Shown: positions 51,420 through 61,235, counted from the stretch's first letter. The stretch: 64,000 nt of DNA from Steroidobacter gossypii (GCF_016801985.1 NZ_JAEVLS010000002.1:806001-870000); one strand, 5' to 3'. The notes: generated by a model not told the origin, from the sequence alone. Numbers and translations: made by a program.

Positions 51420-52250
51420 TCAAAGATCTCGGACAGACAGTTCCACCAGCGGCTCTGCTTCATAAGCGCGGTGAAGTAAGGCAACGAACTCCGTCGCCTC
51501 GGGCAATTCCACCGATCCTACCTTCCGCACTGGAACGCCGGGTGTCCACGAGTTCATGACCACCGCGCCGCGAAGCTGCGGCACGTTCTTGAGCGAAATT
51601 TCCTGCGTGCGCTGAGGAATTCCGAGGCCATGCAGTTGCCGGCGCACGATGCTCATTGTTGTGCCGGTCAGCATCGCGGCCGCCGGCCAGATCACCGACT
51701 CGCCATCCCAGAAGGCCATATTCCAGATGGAGGCCTCGCTCAGTCGGCCGTGTCGGTCCGCGAAAGCGGCGTCGTCGAAACCTTGCTCGACGGCTTTGCG
51801 CATCAAGTAGGTTTTGGCTATTTCGCCGACATGCTTGATGTGAGGGAGCATCCGCTCGTGTTCGAACACGGCGAGCGCGAGCGGACCTTTCGGGCCGGAC
51901 GCTGCAGGCCCGGTGCGGATCAGCACGTCGGGCTCGCTGCCCGTGTCCGCCGAAGTGAACTCGCCCGCTCGTGAGTACATGGTCGCCGTCAACGACACAT
52001 CCAATGGTCCAGCCTGAAGCGCCGTTCTCAGATGCGCGAGCAGCCGATCGTCCGGTATCGCGTGCCCGAACAGCTCCGCTGACGCCGTACGCAGCCGTTG
52101 CAAGTGGAGATCGAGGCCTCGTATGCGTCCACCGCGCACTTGCATGGCAGTGAAGTGAGCGAAACCTGCGAAGGCGAGCGGCGCCAGATCGGCGGCGGTG
52201 GCCGTGCGACCGTTGAGTTGGGCGACAAAAGCGTTGGATGCGGTAGTCAT
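51420..52250 (-). CDS. Class IV aminotransferase-like PLP protein
   Basis: A 276-residue PLP fold-type IV protein, relative of branched-chain aminotransferase and aminodeoxychorismate lyase. The candidate Schiff-base Lys is in LPHIKHVGEIAKT, and the phosphate-binding region SEASIWNMAFWD follows. Such proteins annotated as aminotransferase class IV lie near LysR regulators, as here: the gcvA-like gene is divergent 78 bases away. The reaction is not known. Confidence 0.82.
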   Translation of the reverse strand: MTTASNAFVAQLNGRTATAADLAPLAFAGFAHFTAMQVRGGRIRGLDLHLQRLRTASAELFGHAIPDDRLLAHLRTALQAGPLDVSLTATMYSRAGEFTSADTGSEPDVLIRTGPAASGPKGPLALAVFEHERMLPHIKHVGEIAKTYLMRKAVEQGFDDAAFADRHGRLSEASIWNMAFWDGESVIWPAAAMLTGTTMSIVRRQLHGLGIPQRTQEISLKNVPQLRGAVVMNSWTPGVPVRKVGSVELPEATEFVALLHRAYEAEPLVELSVRDL

Positions 52251-52328
52251 GGCGGCATCCTAGGGATTTGCCCGGGCGTTGAGAAACGAGTAGTTTTCGA
52301 CGCATCGACAAATTTGGCTTGAAGATCG

Positions 52329-53246
52329 ATGACGCGAACTCTGCCGGGCACGCGGGCGCTGCGAACTTTCGAAGCGGCCGCGCGGCACTTGAATTTCACC
52401 CGCGCTGCCGACGAGGTGGGACTGACGCCGGCGGCCGTCAGCTATCAGATCAAAGAGATCGAGGATCAGCTGGGCATCGTGCTGTTTGCTCGCACCAGCC
52501 GTAGCATCCAATTGACGCCTGCCGGCGCTGTGCTGTTAGAAGCGACTACCGAAGCATTGGGAACGTTGCAGCGGGCTGCCGGTCGCGCGCGACGCATCGC
52601 CGCTCGCGAATCGAATCAACTGCGGCTGAGCCTGGGAGCAAGGCTCGCCACTCACTGGCTGTTGCCGCGATTGCCCCGATTCAGGGCTGCGTGTCCGGGT
52701 CAGGAGCTGACGTTGGATGTGACAGATCAGGTTCGCGACTTCGATGCGGACGACATCGACGTGGCGATTCGCTTCGGCCCCGGCAAATATCCGGAGACAC
52801 GCTCCCATCGGTTGTTCGACGCCGTGGTCGCGCCCGTCTGCAGCCCGGCGCTGCTCGCCAATGGCCCGCCCCTGCGTGAGCCACGCGATTTGTTTCAACA
52901 CACGCTGTGCTACGTGGATTGCACGGTGAACGACATCGTCTGGCCCAATTGGCGCATGTGGATGAACGCGGCCGGCATCACAGAGTTCGACGACAGCCGA
53001 TGTGTGGGTTTCGCCGATTCCAGTCACGTCGTACAAGCCATCTTGGATGGCAACGCCGTCGGCCTGGTGGAGCTGGCGATGATCGCCGGCGATCGGGCGC
53101 AAGGACGATTGGTAAAGCTGTTCGATATCGAGCTGACGCCGGCGCCGGGCTATGCCTATCACCTGGTGTATCCAACCAGCAGCGCCGACGACCCGCGCGT
53201 GGCCGCCTTCCGGCAATGGATACTGGAAGAGATCGCGCGCGCATGA
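52329..53246 (+). CDS. LysR family (GcvA-like) transcriptional regulator
   Basis: A 305-residue LysR regulator with the N-terminal winged helix (ALRTFEAAARHLNFTRAADEVGLTPAAVSYQIKEIE) and a substrate-binding effector domain. The opening motif is typical of the GcvA subfamily. It is divergent from the class IV aminotransferase gene and probably controls it. Confidence 0.92.
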   Translation: MTRTLPGTRALRTFEAAARHLNFTRAADEVGLTPAAVSYQIKEIEDQLGIVLFARTSRSIQLTPAGAVLLEATTEALGTLQRAAGRARRIAARESNQLRLSLGARLATHWLLPRLPRFRAACPGQELTLDVTDQVRDFDADDIDVAIRFGPGKYPETRSHRLFDAVVAPVCSPALLANGPPLREPRDLFQHTLCYVDCTVNDIVWPNWRMWMNAAGITEFDDSRCVGFADSSHVVQAILDGNAVGLVELAMIAGDRAQGRLVKLFDIELTPAPGYAYHLVYPTSSADDPRVAAFRQWILEEIARA

Positions 53247-53283
53247 TGGCAACGTGCGTGGATCATTACGTTGCAATTGAAAG

Positions 53284-53910
53284 ATGACGCCAGACCTATT
53301 CGCAGGCGGCGGATTGGAGCGTCTCGACATACCAGACGCCGAGATCTACTACGCGTCTCGCGTGGAGTGGGGAGAGGATCCGGACGTCGTTCTTCGGGCG
53401 CTCATCGAGCAGGTCCCTTGGCGCACCGACGTCATCAACCTGTGGGGCAAGGAGTACCAGCAACCTCGGCTGACGGCGTGGTTTGGAGATGAGGGGGCGA
53501 GTTACGGGTACTCGGGGCTGTCGCTCGAGCCCTTGCCGTGGACGGAATTGCTGGCAACGCTGCGTAGTCGCGTCGAATCATTGGCGGAAGCTCCATTCAA
53601 CAGCGTGCTGTTGAATTACTATCGGGATCACCGCGACAGCATGGGCATGCACAGCGACGATGAGCCGGAGCTCGGCAGAAATCCGATCATCGCATCGGTG
53701 AGTCTCGGCGAACAGCGCACGTTGATCCTCAAACATAAATCCAGAAAAGAGCTGAAGCCCGTCCATTTGCCACTGGACCACGGCAGCCTGCTGCTGATGA
53801 AGGGCGCCACTCAGCATCACTGGAAGCACGGGATCAGCAAGTTGAGTCTGCCCTGCGGGGCGCGAGTGAATCTGACCTTCCGGCGAATCCTCGCTACACC
53901 CGGCTCCTGA
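53284..53910 (+). CDS. alkB: AlkB-type 2-oxoglutarate/Fe(II) dioxygenase
   Basis: A 208-residue AlkB homologue, expected to repair alkylated bases by oxidative demethylation. The iron ligands are His123 and Asp125 (MHSDDE) and His182 (KHGI); the 2-oxoglutarate arginines are Arg194 and Arg200 in RVNLTFRR. The nucleotide-recognition lid (NLWGKEYQQPRLTAWFGD) is present. It is a single gene with no ada neighbour in the window. Confidence 0.92.
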   Translation: MTPDLFAGGGLERLDIPDAEIYYASRVEWGEDPDVVLRALIEQVPWRTDVINLWGKEYQQPRLTAWFGDEGASYGYSGLSLEPLPWTELLATLRSRVESLAEAPFNSVLLNYYRDHRDSMGMHSDDEPELGRNPIIASVSLGEQRTLILKHKSRKELKPVHLPLDHGSLLLMKGATQHHWKHGISKLSLPCGARVNLTFRRILATPGS

Positions 53911-53912
53911 AG

Positions 53913-54440
53913 CTATTCAGAGCCGCGCGTCGACGCGTCGTCGATCGCATCGAGCACCTGTTCTGGTGAGACGTCCCGCTGTAATTCGTCCAGTTCCGGA
54001 ATGGGCACTTGGGCGCCCACCTTCGCGGCGACGGCGTCTACCAGTTGTATGACGCGCGTCAACTCATGTTCCGTCAGCAAACTGATCTGCAGATCGAGAT
54101 TCGCGCGACGATCCGCTTCTCGCTGCATTCTGTTTTGCGTGACCAGCACGAACGTGCTCAGAAAGATCGCTTCCACCGAAGCTGCCGTCGCCAGCAGCAC
54201 GAAGGTGGGGTCGAACGGTTTCAACGGTGTCCAGCCGACGTTGATCAGGACCCATGCCAGCACGATCGCCAGGTGTACATAGACGAACGGCAGGCTTCCC
54301 GCGGCGCCGGTGATTGCGTCAGCGATCCGCTGCTGCAACGTACGCCTTTCTTGTTCCCGGTTCTGCCTTTGCAGCAGGGCCTCGATATTCCTTGCAACGA
54401 CACTCGGCCCTTCGGGCGGCTTGGTGAAGGTCTGCTCCAT
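53913..54440 (-). CDS. DUF1003 membrane protein
   Basis: A 175-residue protein with two central transmembrane helices (FVYVHLAIVLAWVLINVG and EAIFLSTFVLVTQN) and the following charged segment RMQREADRRANLDLQISLLTE, typical of DUF1003. The ATG used here avoids overlap with tspO; a longer frame starts 108 bases upstream but would overlap the divergent gene. It converges with alkB, two bases apart. The function of DUF1003 is unknown. Confidence 0.82.
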   Translation of the reverse strand: MEQTFTKPPEGPSVVARNIEALLQRQNREQERRTLQQRIADAITGAAGSLPFVYVHLAIVLAWVLINVGWTPLKPFDPTFVLLATAASVEAIFLSTFVLVTQNRMQREADRRANLDLQISLLTEHELTRVIQLVDAVAAKVGAQVPIPELDELQRDVSPEQVLDAIDDASTRGSE

Positions 54441-54535
54441 AGGCACGCGAACGCGTGCGAACTGATTCAGTTCCGGATCGTGCAACCGGCGCGCTGCCAG
54501 CACGTTGTAGTGCGATACAAGCGCGGGACGTGTGA

Positions 54536-55033
54536 ATGGCCCTCTCAAAACAACAGCAAGTCGTCGGCTTCCTTGTGTGGCTCGCGATCTGTTTCGCCGC
54601 TGCGGCGATTGGCTCGGTGGCTTCGGTTCGAGCCGGGTCTTTCTACCTGTCTCTCGAGCGCCCCTTTTGGGCGCCTCCGGCTTCTGTCTTCGGCCCTGTC
54701 TGGACGTTTCTATACGCCTCGATGGCCGTTGCCGCGTGGCTCGTCTGGCGTGAGGGCGGATTTCGCTACGCGCGCACGGCGTTTACCGTGTTCCTGGTTC
54801 AACTGGCTCTCAACGCTTTATGGAGCTGGCTGTTCTTTGCGTGGCGCCTCGGTGGGCCGGCCTTCGTGGACATCCTGCTGCTGTGGCTACTGATTGTTGC
54901 GACCCTCATCGCCTTCTGGCGGATTCGGCCGCTGGCCGGCGCATTGCTGATTCCCTATCTGCTTTGGGTGAGCTTCGCCGCCGCGCTCAACTACTCGGTA
55001 TGGCAACTGAATCCTCAGTTGCTCGGCGGCTAG
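54536..55033 (+). CDS. tspO: TspO/MBR family protein
   Basis: A 165-residue five-helix membrane protein of the TspO/peripheral benzodiazepine receptor family, with RPFWAPPASVFGPVWTFLY and the Trp-rich helix 4 (NALWSWLFFAWR). Bacterial TspO proteins bind porphyrins and affect tetrapyrrole handling and stress responses. It is a single gene in this window, and a link with the tetrapyrrole-type operon at 21.7-28.8 kb is only speculative. Confidence 0.9.
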   Translation: MALSKQQQVVGFLVWLAICFAAAAIGSVASVRAGSFYLSLERPFWAPPASVFGPVWTFLYASMAVAAWLVWREGGFRYARTAFTVFLVQLALNALWSWLFFAWRLGGPAFVDILLLWLLIVATLIAFWRIRPLAGALLIPYLLWVSFAAALNYSVWQLNPQLLGG

Positions 55034-55055
55034 CGACGATTGTCATGCCGTGCGC

Positions 55056-55937
55056 TCAACGTAAGGGCAAAAACAGATCGGTGATGGCTTCGTGCTCTGG
55101 CACGTCGGGGAAGAACCGAACGCGTTCGCAGTACATCGGAAAGTCTCGCGTCTCTTCGCCGCTGGCCGGCAGCCAGTCTCGATAGAGATAAAGCGCGGGC
55201 GCTTCCAAATCGTCGCTCGAGCCGATCACTCGCAAACGCGCGCAGCGACCGCCGGGAATCAGTCCGCCCTCCACACCCGCATCGTTGGGCGCGACGATCT
55301 GGTCCGTTGCTGCACATAGGTCCATCCGAAACTCGTCCGGCGGCGTTGACCTTGGATCGCTATGAAATACGTTGAAGGTTGCGCTGGCCCGCGGATGTAG
55401 CCCGACCGATTTTCTCCATGCGATGAAGCGTTGGATCGTGTGACCCAGCCGCGCCGGATCGCCACGATGCGTCATCACCGCGACCGGTGTCGTCGGCACC
55501 TGGACGATAGTCACATCGTTGGCTGTATAGGAAGTCTTCATAAGCTGGGCCCTGGCGTGGTCATAAGGAGTGAACGCTTCGAGCCACGAATCCCAGTCGG
55601 GTTCCTTGCGAAACGCGGTGGGCGTCTGTCCGAACTGCTGTCGGAACGCGCGGGTGAAAGCGTCAGGCGTCTCGTAACCCGCACCCATCGCGATGTCGAT
55701 GACCGTCTGCCCCTCGCGGAACGCCAGCCTCCAGGACGCTCGCTTCATGCGAACGAGCTGAATATAACGATGCAGTGACAAACCCATGACGGCGGTGAAC
55801 TGCCGATGAAAATGAAATTTCGAAAAGGCCGCGATACGGCTCAACGTTTCCAGGTTGAGCGCCTGGTCGGCATGCTGGTCGATGTACTCCAGCACGCGCC
55901 TCAGCCTCTCGTGATATCGCTCGGTCGCCGTCGTCAT
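55056..55937 (-). CDS. AraC family regulator with GyrI-like domain
   Basis: A 293-residue regulator with an N-terminal AraC DNA-binding domain (residues 10-110, RIAAFSKFHFHRQFTAVMG) and a C-terminal GyrI-like small-molecule-binding domain. This order, as in Rob/SoxS-GyrI fusions, is typical of drug- or stress-responsive regulators. The ATG chosen fits the domain start; the open frame extends upstream without a ribosome site. Confidence 0.88.
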   Translation of the reverse strand: MTTATERYHERLRRVLEYIDQHADQALNLETLSRIAAFSKFHFHRQFTAVMGLSLHRYIQLVRMKRASWRLAFREGQTVIDIAMGAGYETPDAFTRAFRQQFGQTPTAFRKEPDWDSWLEAFTPYDHARAQLMKTSYTANDVTIVQVPTTPVAVMTHRGDPARLGHTIQRFIAWRKSVGLHPRASATFNVFHSDPRSTPPDEFRMDLCAATDQIVAPNDAGVEGGLIPGGRCARLRVIGSSDDLEAPALYLYRDWLPASGEETRDFPMYCERVRFFPDVPEHEAITDLFLPLR

Positions 55938-56140
55938 TTCATCGGATTCTCGTGGCACCTGCTTAGTTTGTCGAGCCAGCGGCGCCCGCGCCCGGCCGAT
56001 CTTGCGGAAGTGCAGTCGTTTGGCCAAAGCATCCGCAGGCTCCTGCGCCGAAGGTTTAGAACGCGAGGGACAGCCCTCCATAGATGAGAATCAATTGCTT
56101 TCCGCGGAAACGTCGACACCCGGACGTGTGGCTACAGAAG

Positions 56141-56965
56141 TCATGAAGATTCGCCGCCCGTCATGGCTCGAACGCGAGCCATGAACGCTTGCTCGGGCAA
56201 CGACCGACGAAGTTCCGCGAGCATCATGCTGTCCGCCCCGGCAGGGTACCGAAGCTTGGTGTCGTTGCTGGCGGCGGCGGCGTAGACGGCGTTGGCGACA
56301 TCATCTTCGCCGGTGTAAGCAGTCGGGTACTCCTGCATCGACTTGAAATAGCGACCGGCGAACTCGGCGTAGGCCGCGGGCAGTTGCTCGCTGATGTTCC
56401 CGCCGGACTTGCTCGAGAAATTGGTCGTCGGCGCGAAGCCCGGCTGGACGATCTTCACGCGGATGCCGAATAAGCCGAGCTCATAGGCGAGGGATTCCGA
56501 GAAGCCTTCGATCGCATACTTGCTGGCGGTGTAAGCGGCTACCAATGGCATCGGTGCGATGCCGACGCTCGAAGTCACATTGACGATCGTGCCCGAACCG
56601 CGCTCACGCATGTGAGGAATGATGGCTCGGCTGGTCGCGATCATGCCGAAAGTATTCGTTTCGAACGCCTGGCGAACCACCTCGTCAGGCGTGGCCTCGG
56701 CCGCGCCGAACAAGCCGATGCCGGCGTTGTTCACCATCACGTCGATTCGCCCGAAACGCGCGATGCCTTGCGGGATCGTGGTAGCGATGCTGGTTGCATT
56801 TGTCACATCCAGGGCCGTCACCAGCAGGCGGTCGTTCGGGTCGAATAGATGGGGCTGCGGCGAGCGCATGGTCGCGATGACGTTCCAGCCGCGGGCCAGG
56901 AACAGTTTGGCGGTGGCCAGCCCGAAGCCAGACGAGCAGCCGGTGATGAGCACTGTTGAGGTCAT
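56141..56965 (-). CDS. SDR family oxidoreductase
   Basis: A 274-residue short-chain dehydrogenase with TGCSSGFGLATA near residue 8, NNAGIGLFG near residue 86 and YTASKYAIEGFSE near residue 152. It is divergent from an AraC regulator 104 bases away, a common pair in which the regulator carries a cupin domain and controls the oxidoreductase. The substrate is unknown. Confidence 0.9.
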   Translation of the reverse strand: MTSTVLITGCSSGFGLATAKLFLARGWNVIATMRSPQPHLFDPNDRLLVTALDVTNATSIATTIPQGIARFGRIDVMVNNAGIGLFGAAEATPDEVVRQAFETNTFGMIATSRAIIPHMRERGSGTIVNVTSSVGIAPMPLVAAYTASKYAIEGFSESLAYELGLFGIRVKIVQPGFAPTTNFSSKSGGNISEQLPAAYAEFAGRYFKSMQEYPTAYTGEDDVANAVYAAAASNDTKLRYPAGADSMMLAELRRSLPEQAFMARVRAMTGGESS

Positions 56966-57069
56966 ATCGTTTCTCCTTGGTGACCGAAACAGTAGCTGCG
57001 GCGTCTGGGACGAGCTATAAGAGCCCGTCCAAGATTCGTTCGAGATCGTCCGAACCTGCGCCCCTGAAC

Positions 57070-57987
57070 ATGGATGCCCTGGCTGCCGTCGTCACTTTGC
57101 TCAAGCCGCAAACCCTGCTGTCGAAGATCGTTCGAGCGGGTGGGCGATGGGGCGTTCGTTATCCGCCGTATGGGCAGCCAAGCTTCGCGCTCGTGCTCAG
57201 CGGCTCGTGCTGGCTGGCGGCCGAGGGCATTCCGGCGACCACGTTGCATTCGGGCGATTTCATTCTGTTCTCGGCGACGCCGGGTTTTAGCCTGGCGAGC
57301 GATCTGAAGACCAAGCCCAAGGCGATGGTAATTCCGCGCCCGGAGGATCACGCGGACGAGGTCGTTCACGGCGACCCGATGCTGGAACCCGCGGTGACTT
57401 TGATTGGCGGTGGCTTCGCGTTCGATCCGATCAATGCGTCGGTGCTCGTGGATCTGCTGCCGAAGATGATGCACATCCGCGCGACCGACCCGGCAATCGA
57501 CGGCATCGCGCCCGTCGTCGAGCTCATCAAACGTGAGATGCGCGCGAAGCGGGCAGGGCAGGCGCTGGTGCTGACTCGGCTGATCGAGATCATCCTCGTC
57601 GAAGCGCTGCGATCCGCGCCGCCAGAAGTGCAATCCACTGGCTTGCTCGCAGGCTTGCGTGACGCGCAGCTCGCTGCTGCCTTGCGTGGCATCCACATGA
57701 AAACATCACACCCGTGGACGCTCGAGACTCTTGCTCGTGAGTCGGGCATGTCGCGCTCGTCTTTCGCCGATCGCTTCGCCCGCGTCATCGGCATCACCCC
57801 ACTCAACTATCTGCTTCAGTGGCGGATCGCCGTCGCCAAGAACATGCTGGCTCACGAACAAACAACCATCGCGGAAGCCGCGTTCGCCGTGGGTTATCGA
57901 TCCGCCAGTGCGTTCAGCACCGCCTTCAGTCGCGAGACGGGGCGGTCGCCCAAAGAATTCGTGGATGCACATCGCGCAGGTGCTTGA
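57070..57987 (+). CDS. AraC family regulator with cupin domain
   Basis: A 305-residue AraC regulator with an N-terminal cupin_6-type sensing domain (residues about 5-185) and a C-terminal double helix-turn-helix (ARESGMSRSSFADRFARVIG, then EAAFAVGYRSASAFSTAFSR). The ATG is chosen for the domain start; upstream frame overlaps the divergent SDR. It likely regulates that SDR. Confidence 0.9.
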   Translation: MDALAAVVTLLKPQTLLSKIVRAGGRWGVRYPPYGQPSFALVLSGSCWLAAEGIPATTLHSGDFILFSATPGFSLASDLKTKPKAMVIPRPEDHADEVVHGDPMLEPAVTLIGGGFAFDPINASVLVDLLPKMMHIRATDPAIDGIAPVVELIKREMRAKRAGQALVLTRLIEIILVEALRSAPPEVQSTGLLAGLRDAQLAAALRGIHMKTSHPWTLETLARESGMSRSSFADRFARVIGITPLNYLLQWRIAVAKNMLAHEQTTIAEAAFAVGYRSASAFSTAFSRETGRSPKEFVDAHRAGA

Positions 57988-58052
57988 GAGAGGATGACAA
58001 GCGTCGAGATCGCGGCAACTCGGGCTCGAACCGGCTGATGGGTTGCAGCCCA

Positions 58053-58826
58053 TCAAGATCTGACGCGCGAAGCATGCGCTTTCATCGCTGCGGCCAGATA
58101 CTCAGTGAAGCCTGGTGCGAGCGCTTCGTACCGTGCGCGGAAATCAGGATGCGATAGATAAAGATCGGCGAGGCCGGCGTAAGCGTCGGGCGGGCAGGCG
58201 CGGTTCCACATGACGCCTACCCAGCTGCGATGACGGTTGATAACAACATCGATCGCTGTTGAATCGCTGGGCACTTGCTGTCGACAAGCTTCAGCAAGGC
58301 TGGCTTCGATCTCCGCGAGCTCCTCCAATAGTCGCGCCTTCTCCGCGTCGGTAAGGGATTCAAGCTTGCGCTTGCTTGCATCGACGCCCGCCTGCATCTC
58401 GCCGCCATAGCGTTCAATCAGCCATTGCTCGTATCCAGCCTGCTTCTCCGGTGAGAAGCCTTTGAATAATTCATCGTGCTGCATGGTTCGTTTTCCGTTG
58501 AGGTCGGCGATCGTGCGGTCGATCGTCATGACGAGTTCGGCATACCGCTGCGCCTGCCGCTCGAGCCGCACCCGATGGGCGCGTAACGCCGCGAGGCGAT
58601 CGAAGTCGGGCCGATCGAGCAGCTCGGCGATCTCCTGCAATGAGAATCCGAGCTCCCGATGGAACAGGATCTGCTGCAAGCGCAGAACCTCCGGTTCCTC
58701 GTAATAGCGATAGCGGTTGTCGCCGAGACGGGCGGGTTTCAGCAGACCGATGGCGTCATAGTGATGCAGCGTTCGGACGGAAACGCCCGAGAGCTTGGCC
58801 AACTGTTTGACGGTGTATCGCTGCAT
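58053..58826 (-). CDS. MerR family regulator with TipAS domain
   Basis: A 257-residue TipA-like regulator. The N-terminal MerR helix-turn-helix (YTVKQLAKLSGVSVRTLHHYD) is followed by a dimerisation coil and an all-helical TipAS effector domain (about residues 135-250), which binds antibiotics or other small ligands in known members. It stands alone; no drug-efflux gene is adjacent. Confidence 0.92.
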   Translation of the reverse strand: MQRYTVKQLAKLSGVSVRTLHHYDAIGLLKPARLGDNRYRYYEEPEVLRLQQILFHRELGFSLQEIAELLDRPDFDRLAALRAHRVRLERQAQRYAELVMTIDRTIADLNGKRTMQHDELFKGFSPEKQAGYEQWLIERYGGEMQAGVDASKRKLESLTDAEKARLLEELAEIEASLAEACRQQVPSDSTAIDVVINRHRSWVGVMWNRACPPDAYAGLADLYLSHPDFRARYEALAPGFTEYLAAAMKAHASRVRS

Positions 58827-58940
58827 TCGCCTGTCCTTCCGCGGGTGGGAAAGTTAAGGCATCACGTAGCGTGAGAGTCAATGTTGATTCTTTGTCGCGG
58901 TGTGCGTCACGCGGCCACATGGGCCCCATAAGCACAGCAG

Positions 58941-59048
58941 CCGCGGAAACGCAGCGAGCCGCGCGGAGCTTGCGGCCGGGCGCGGCGCCCTCCGAATGCA
59001 TCGGACCGCCATCCCTGGAATCTGAGAGTGAACACTCCAGCCGGAGTG
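58941..59048. repeat. Dispersed palindromic repeat, copy 1
   Basis: CCGCGGAAAC (58941-58950) is followed after 82 bases by CACTCCAGCCGGAGTG (59033-59048), an imperfect palindrome. The same two elements recur at 60188-60256. This copy lies between the MerR gene and the 3' end of the YecA/SEC-C gene. Confidence 0.5.
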
Positions 59049-59070
59049 CGAGGACGTGTTTGCAGCTCAG

Positions 59071-59763
59071 TCAGTGCGCTTGCGTCATGCAGCACTGCTT
59101 GTACTTCTTCCCACTGCCGCACGGGCAGGGTTCGTTACGGCCGACCTTCGGCTGATCACGCACGAAGGGCTGAGCAGGTGGCGCTGGTTGCGCGCGCATC
59201 GGGAGAAAGTAGTCGTACATCTCCGCGACGCCTTCCGCCATCAATTCCAGTAGATCCTCACGATCCTCGCGCAGCAACTCCTCGAACTCTGACTTCAGCT
59301 CGGGATTGTCCTCGTGCGCGAGCGCCATGATCGGCACGATAGCGGCGGCTTCTTCTTCGTCTTCCATAAATGACTGCCACGCGTCGAGCCGCATCATGAC
59401 GCCGTCCATGAAGCCCTTTGCCCAGTCGTTACCTCGCACTTCGCCACCTTCATCCCCGAGAAACAGCGGCAGATGGATGTCACCTTCATTTAGTGTTCTG
59501 GCGATCGTGTTCCAGTGTCGCGTGGCCAGTTCCATGATCGACTGCGCCTGCGTCATCGTCTCGAACGCAGCCCCTTCCGCATCGGCGCCCAACACGCGCG
59601 GCCAATACTCGCTGGGCATGACGAGCTCGGGCCCGACAATCAGCGCGCAAAAGAACCCGTCCATTTGCTCGATGTTCATCGCCTCCGGGCTCGGGAGGGC
59701 GTCGAGGAAGTCGGCGAGCTTGTCGAGCTCGTCGTCGGAGAGGGGGGTAGTGAGTGAGGTCAT
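59071..59763 (-). CDS. UPF0149 (YecA-like) protein with SEC-C motif
   Basis: A 230-residue protein. The N-terminal UPF0149/YgfB-YecA domain covers residues about 5-190, with [20 protein letters not shown]. The C-terminus is a SEC-C zinc motif, [21 protein letters not shown] motifs of this type bind zinc and, in SecA, contact SecB and ribosomes. The start is the ATG matching the family start; it has no good ribosome site. Confidence 0.9.
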   Translation of the reverse strand: MTSLTTPLSDDELDKLADFLDALPSPEAMNIEQMDGFFCALIVGPELVMPSEYWPRVLGADAEGAAFETMTQAQSIMELATRHWNTIARTLNEGDIHLPLFLGDEGGEVRGNDWAKGFMDGVMMRLDAWQSFMEDEEEAAAIVPIMALAHEDNPELKSEFEELLREDREDLLELMAEGVAEMYDYFLPMRAQPAPPAQPFVRDQPKVGRNEPCPCGSGKKYKQCCMTQAH

Positions 59764-60463
59764 GGGTGCGAGTGTACGGCATCTGGGCGCGGACGTTGAG
59801 TGCGCGCGCACTCCCGCGTATGTGGGCCAAATCTGATCCACTGCTTACTTGCCGCGCTGAGCTGCGCGCGTATCGCCGCGTGGCCGTCCCAAGCACTGTT
59901 GGTCACGATTCATTGACTTTCCGGCAGCGACTGCCTCGCGACGAATGTTTGTTTTGGACAGGTCGACGGCACTGCGTAAGATGGAAGCCGGGTATCGGCC
60001 CGTGGTCCTCGTATGGAGGCCCCTCCAAAGGCTCGGACATTTCTCTGGGCCTTTGTTGCTTCTACGCTCCGCGCGAGTCTCGGCGGATGATGTTGCAACG
60101 GCCGTATGTAGTCCTGCTTCGATCTGTTGATCGAAAGAGATGATCGCGCGTCACGGTCGATCATTTCGTAGATGAGACATTCGCCTTCCGCGGAAACGGT
60201 GACCGTTGCGTAAGGCTCAGCTGAGGTTTCACAGCACGCACTCCAGCTGGAGTGCGAGCAAATGAACCATGTATTCATTCGCTCGCGCTGATGGCAGTGG
60301 CCACTGACGAGTGTGGACTCCGTGATAACTGGAACTGACTTTGAGCTGCCGTGGGTTCGGTGGAGAGAGGGGAAGGTGGGCTCGAAGCTCGCGACGCTTA
60401 GAGCATTGCGGTCAGGCCAGAGGCTGGCCAGCCGCTTCTCGATCGAGCAACTCGCCACCACCA
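59764..60463. other. Intergenic region with palindromes
   Basis: About 700 bases without a convincing gene. Open frames cross it but show no domain, start or ribosome site. It holds the second copy of the palindromic repeat and a 13-base palindrome AACGGTGACCGTT (60195-60207). Confidence 0.5.
60188..60256. repeat. Dispersed palindromic repeat, copy 2
   Basis: CCGCGGAAAC (60188-60197) precedes a perfect 20-base palindrome CGCACTCCAGCTGGAGTGCG (60237-60256). It agrees with copy 1 (59033-59052) at 19 of 20 positions over CACTCCAGCYGGAGTGCGAG. Confidence 0.55.
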
Positions 60464-61235
60464 TCAGCGAGGTTGGGGTTGGCCATCTCGTGCGTGCATG
60501 GTCCCGCCTTTACCGGATGGCGGTGTTGAGCTGCGAATCCCTTCGGGCATGCAGACCTGGATGAATCGCTGACCATACTCTGTCAGCCAACACGTAAGAG
60601 ACTGATAACTGATGCGACTCTCGGGCGTTTCTCGAACATCGTACTCCTCGTAACCTATCAGCCGCAGCCCCGACAAAGACTTCCAAGCCCGTTTGAATGT
60701 CTTCTTCTTGCCAATGCATGAGCTTTGACACTTCTTTGTGAAGCATCCACGAGAGAGCACGGGGCCTCACATCGTCTCGCGATACAACCCACTGGAACGG
60801 CACGGTCTCAAACAGAATGTTCAGCAGTAGGGCATCACTCGGTGCCATCTGCTCGATGGCTTTGATGAATCCGGGATGGGCATTGGCAACATTCTCTTGA
60901 TCGATGGCGGCCCTTAGAAGATTCAGATAGAGATGGTGTAGCTTGCTTGACTCGTCCATGAATCGAAGATTCATGAGCACCGGACCTGCGATCTCTGGGG
61001 GTGCTTCTCGCTGCCTCTCCCTGGGAACCGAGTCGCGCACAGCATCCAGCCATCTTCCAAATCTTTCCTGTCCAGCTGCGAGCAACTGAATGGGCGCAGT
61101 GAACAGCCTGAACGCCTTGATGGTGTCGCCGGCCAGCTCGCCCAGCTGCTTCGCAGCTGGAGAGGCAAGGTCTTGGTAGGATCTGTGGATCAGCTTCGAA
61201 TCGACGATCTTTCCGATTCCATCTGTCATGATCAT
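60464..61235 (-). pseudogene. DUF4393 (Abi-alpha-like) gene with one-base frameshift
   Basis: The first frame encodes the N-terminal part: LASPAAKQLGELAGDTIKAF, then SSKLHHLYLNLLRAAIDQ and HPGFIKAIEQMAPSDALLLN, the DUF4393 pattern related to lactococcal Abi-alpha. Near 60674 this frame runs into unrelated sequence, while the next frame continues with SGLRLIGYEEYDVRE and ends LTEYGQRFIQVC, the expected DUF4393 end. Removing one G at that point would restore a 256-residue protein. Either the gene is broken, a sequencing error is present, or a frameshift is used. The start follows AAGGACCC. Confidence 0.75.

Noticed and set aside
59910-60464. A 184-residue minus-strand open frame upstream of YecA
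   Set aside because: Its sequence runs through the palindromic repeats, with Ser/Arg/Cys-rich composition and no domain.
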